DNA of 64,000 nucleotides, taken from contig OZ316893.1 in assembly GCA_973895155.1 (NCBI GenBank), positions 17,980,001-18,044,000 on the forward strand. Reading direction: 5' to 3'. Of this stretch, positions 62,450 through 64,000 are shown piece by piece. Made by a program: the position numbers and the translations under genes. The notes under the pieces were generated by a model, which was not told the DNA's origin, searched no databases, and saw only the letters and a list, made by a program, of their open reading frames with translations. The number at the start of each line of letters is the position of its first letter. The first letter of the stretch is position 1. This DNA comes from Marsupella aquatica (lineage: Eukaryota > Marchantiophyta).

Positions 62450-64000
62450 TGTCACGTCGTCAGCTTCGGCCTTAACTCAGACTTCAGCTTAGACGGGCAC
62501 ATCCCTCGTAAATCTGAGGGTTCGGGCAGGAAGGGAAGCACGTAATGCACCTTATTCTCATAAACTAGCGCTAAGTGCGCATACTGCTAAATACAGATAC
62601 CTCCTAGGTATGGTTTGTGTTCCGCCGCCGGAACGTACCTTAGTCGATAGCAGGATTGACCCTGGCTTAAGGGCTTCTAAGCCTTCATGCTGTCCGCCTT
62701 CGATCCGGATTCAATGATACAGGTCCTCAACCCGTGCTCGCAACCACTTACCCGCAGGCTGCACCCTGTGCACGTCTCGGGTAGTGCGTTCGGCCTGGCG
62801 CTGCCACCCATATACGAGAAACCCACACACATACACGCGCACATGCATACAATCTTGATTTACACGAAGGAAAATGATGGGAAAGGATTTTACTACAAAG
62901 GGAACATATGCGTACACTTAGTTGACCCGACAGCCCCGGAATGAACAGGTTCAAGGCCGAGGGTGCACACTACAACGGAGCCCGGCTCCGCACTTGCCCG
63001 ACGAGCTTAGTCCTACCCCCCCCCCTTGGTACTCTTTCATTCCCAGAGGTCGGGACTCCCCGCATATACCACGGACGTCCAACTCTAAAACTAAAACCCC
63101 CCCCCTTGCCTCTACCGAGGGGTGCACTAAATACTAAGGGCCAAGGGACGGGGTGTCCTCTTGCCGAAGATTCGCTGACTAAGGTCCTAACTAAGCTGAC
63201 AGTCAGGCCGGAAAACGGCTGTGTCTTATTAGAAGATCCTAATCTACGCAGGCTGGACAGCATGGCAGCGCTGCTATACCTAAGGCAGGTGCCTGTCCCA
63301 AGAGCCTGACTAAGCCAGTCCTAATCCTAATCTATTCCTACTCCGCTGCTAATGCCTGGCACGCTTGCCAGAGCCCCCCGAATGGGAACGGCCATCCCCC
63401 TGCCTTCGAAGCCTGTCATTGTCTGCCTTGAGGAGCTGGACCTGGTCCAGCAGAGATTCGTTCTCTCGCCTCGCCGCGTCCGTCTCCTCTGCTGCCTCCT
63501 GACATGCCTCCTCCAGCTGTTGGGCGTCGCTCGTCAGTTTACCCGCCAGCTGGTCCTGCTTCTCGGCCTCGGTTTGGAGCCGCGCCACCTCGGCCTGCAG
63601 CGTGGCTATCTCCGCCGTGTCCCGCTGGGCCCGTTCCTCGGTCTCCTCCAGGTCTTTCTGCCAGGTGATAGTTTGATTCTTCAAACTGTCAATCTGGTTC
63701 TGGAGTCGTGTAATCTCGGCCTCGTTCCCAGCTTTGGCCTGTTCGGCTAGGGCGGTAAGAGCGTGCGCCTTTGCTAACAACTCATTGGCGGCTGCAACCT
63801 TGGGTCATAGTTGCAGAAGCTCAGCCTCTTGAGCTGCAACTTTGTTCTTTAGGTACACGGACTCCACCCGCTACCGCTCTATCCTCTGAAGGGCCTCTGA
63901 CTGGGCCCGACCTGCCTTTACTGCGGCAACCAACTCCTGATTGAAGAAACAAGCTACCTTCCGGGCCATGAACTCCCCGGTATCCCGGGAAATTTGATGA
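62450..64000 (-). mobile_element. Second copy of element A, cut by window end
   Basis: Similarity to 14602-16150 starts exactly at TGTCACGTCGTCAGC and runs, with substitutions and small indels, to the window end. It includes the GCGCTAAGTGCG, TTCCGCCGCCGGAA and GGCTTAAGGGCTTCTAAGCC blocks and the C-terminal coiled-coil gene part. Sequence left of 62450 is unrelated to that left of 14602, which fixes this as a true terminus. The other end lies outside the window. Confidence 0.8.
63349..64000 (-). pseudogene. Element A protein (copy 2), C-terminal part
   Basis: Minus-strand frame with SRDTGEFMARKVACFFNQELVAAV, then a coiled coil (LQNQIDSLKNQTITWQKDLEE, LQAEVARLQTEAEKQDQLAGKL) ending GGSGKRARH at 63349. 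TGA at 63805-63807 stands where copy 1 has TGG, and a TAG (about 63871) stands where copy 1 has TAC; copy 1 in turn has stops where this copy reads sense codons. The shared sense frame shows an ancestral protein conserved until both copies decayed. Confidence 0.75.

Noticed and set aside
1-64000. CRISPR array, bacterial operon or organelle genes
   Set aside because: Introns, plant transposon families and LTR elements show nuclear plant DNA; no regular direct-repeat/spacer array exists.

Overview
This window looks like repeat-rich nuclear DNA from a plant (a land plant or close streptophyte). The evidence is an En/Spm (CACTA) transposase gene with the plant-type DUF4218 segment and spliceosomal introns, Tat/Athila-like Ty3 retrotransposons primed by tRNA-Asp, plant-mobile-domain-like proteins, and L1-like LINE tails. 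I see no convincing host gene, tRNA or rRNA. Everything that can be named is a transposable element or a remnant of one, in several nested layers.

Layout. About 23-7473: a CACTA DNA transposon on the minus strand (TNP2-type transposase plus a second, broken gene). 7760-8380: Ty3 pol remnant. 8400-14596: decayed repeats, including a LINE 3' end (12159-13105). 14602-32106: element A, which encodes one plant-mobile-domain/coiled-coil protein, is dead, and is split by Ty3-1. 16610-30165: Ty3-1, a complete Ty3 retrotransposon on the minus strand with 1392-bp LTRs (one difference seen), an ACAAG target duplication and every enzymatic motif intact. 32112-45000: mostly non-coding, with several tandem repeats, a Copia-type LTR and old fragments. 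45070-51460: a LINE-type reverse transcriptase remnant split by element C (46316-51318), a Ty3 deletion derivative. 51450-53150: a segment bounded by clusters of TTCGCAA-type motifs. 53461-61780: region B, a large mobile-domain/coiled-coil ORF followed by an LTR-like stretch, a primer-binding-like site and gag-protease-RT cut off in the RT. 62450-64000: second copy of element A, running off the window.

The most interesting unit is Ty3-1. Gag-protease and pol share one frame, separated by UGA in the exact CAAUUA context of tobamovirus readthrough. After pol it carries an extra 838-codon ORF, then (same frame, after another UGA) a second retropepsin-like domain. This extra module lies between two copies of the polypurine tract. 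GACGCT-N6-AGCGTC inverted-repeat modules occur at least 20 times, in U3, the 5' leader and the pol/extra-ORF gap, and no perfect module was seen inside the ORFs. This pattern suggests an element-specific binding or RNA-structure system that may depend on the extra protein; that link is inference.

Element A, its second copy and region B share a second theme: a protein with an N-terminal helical part, a mobile-domain-like core and a long coiled coil. In A it sits behind its own TATA box in what looks like a small single-gene element.
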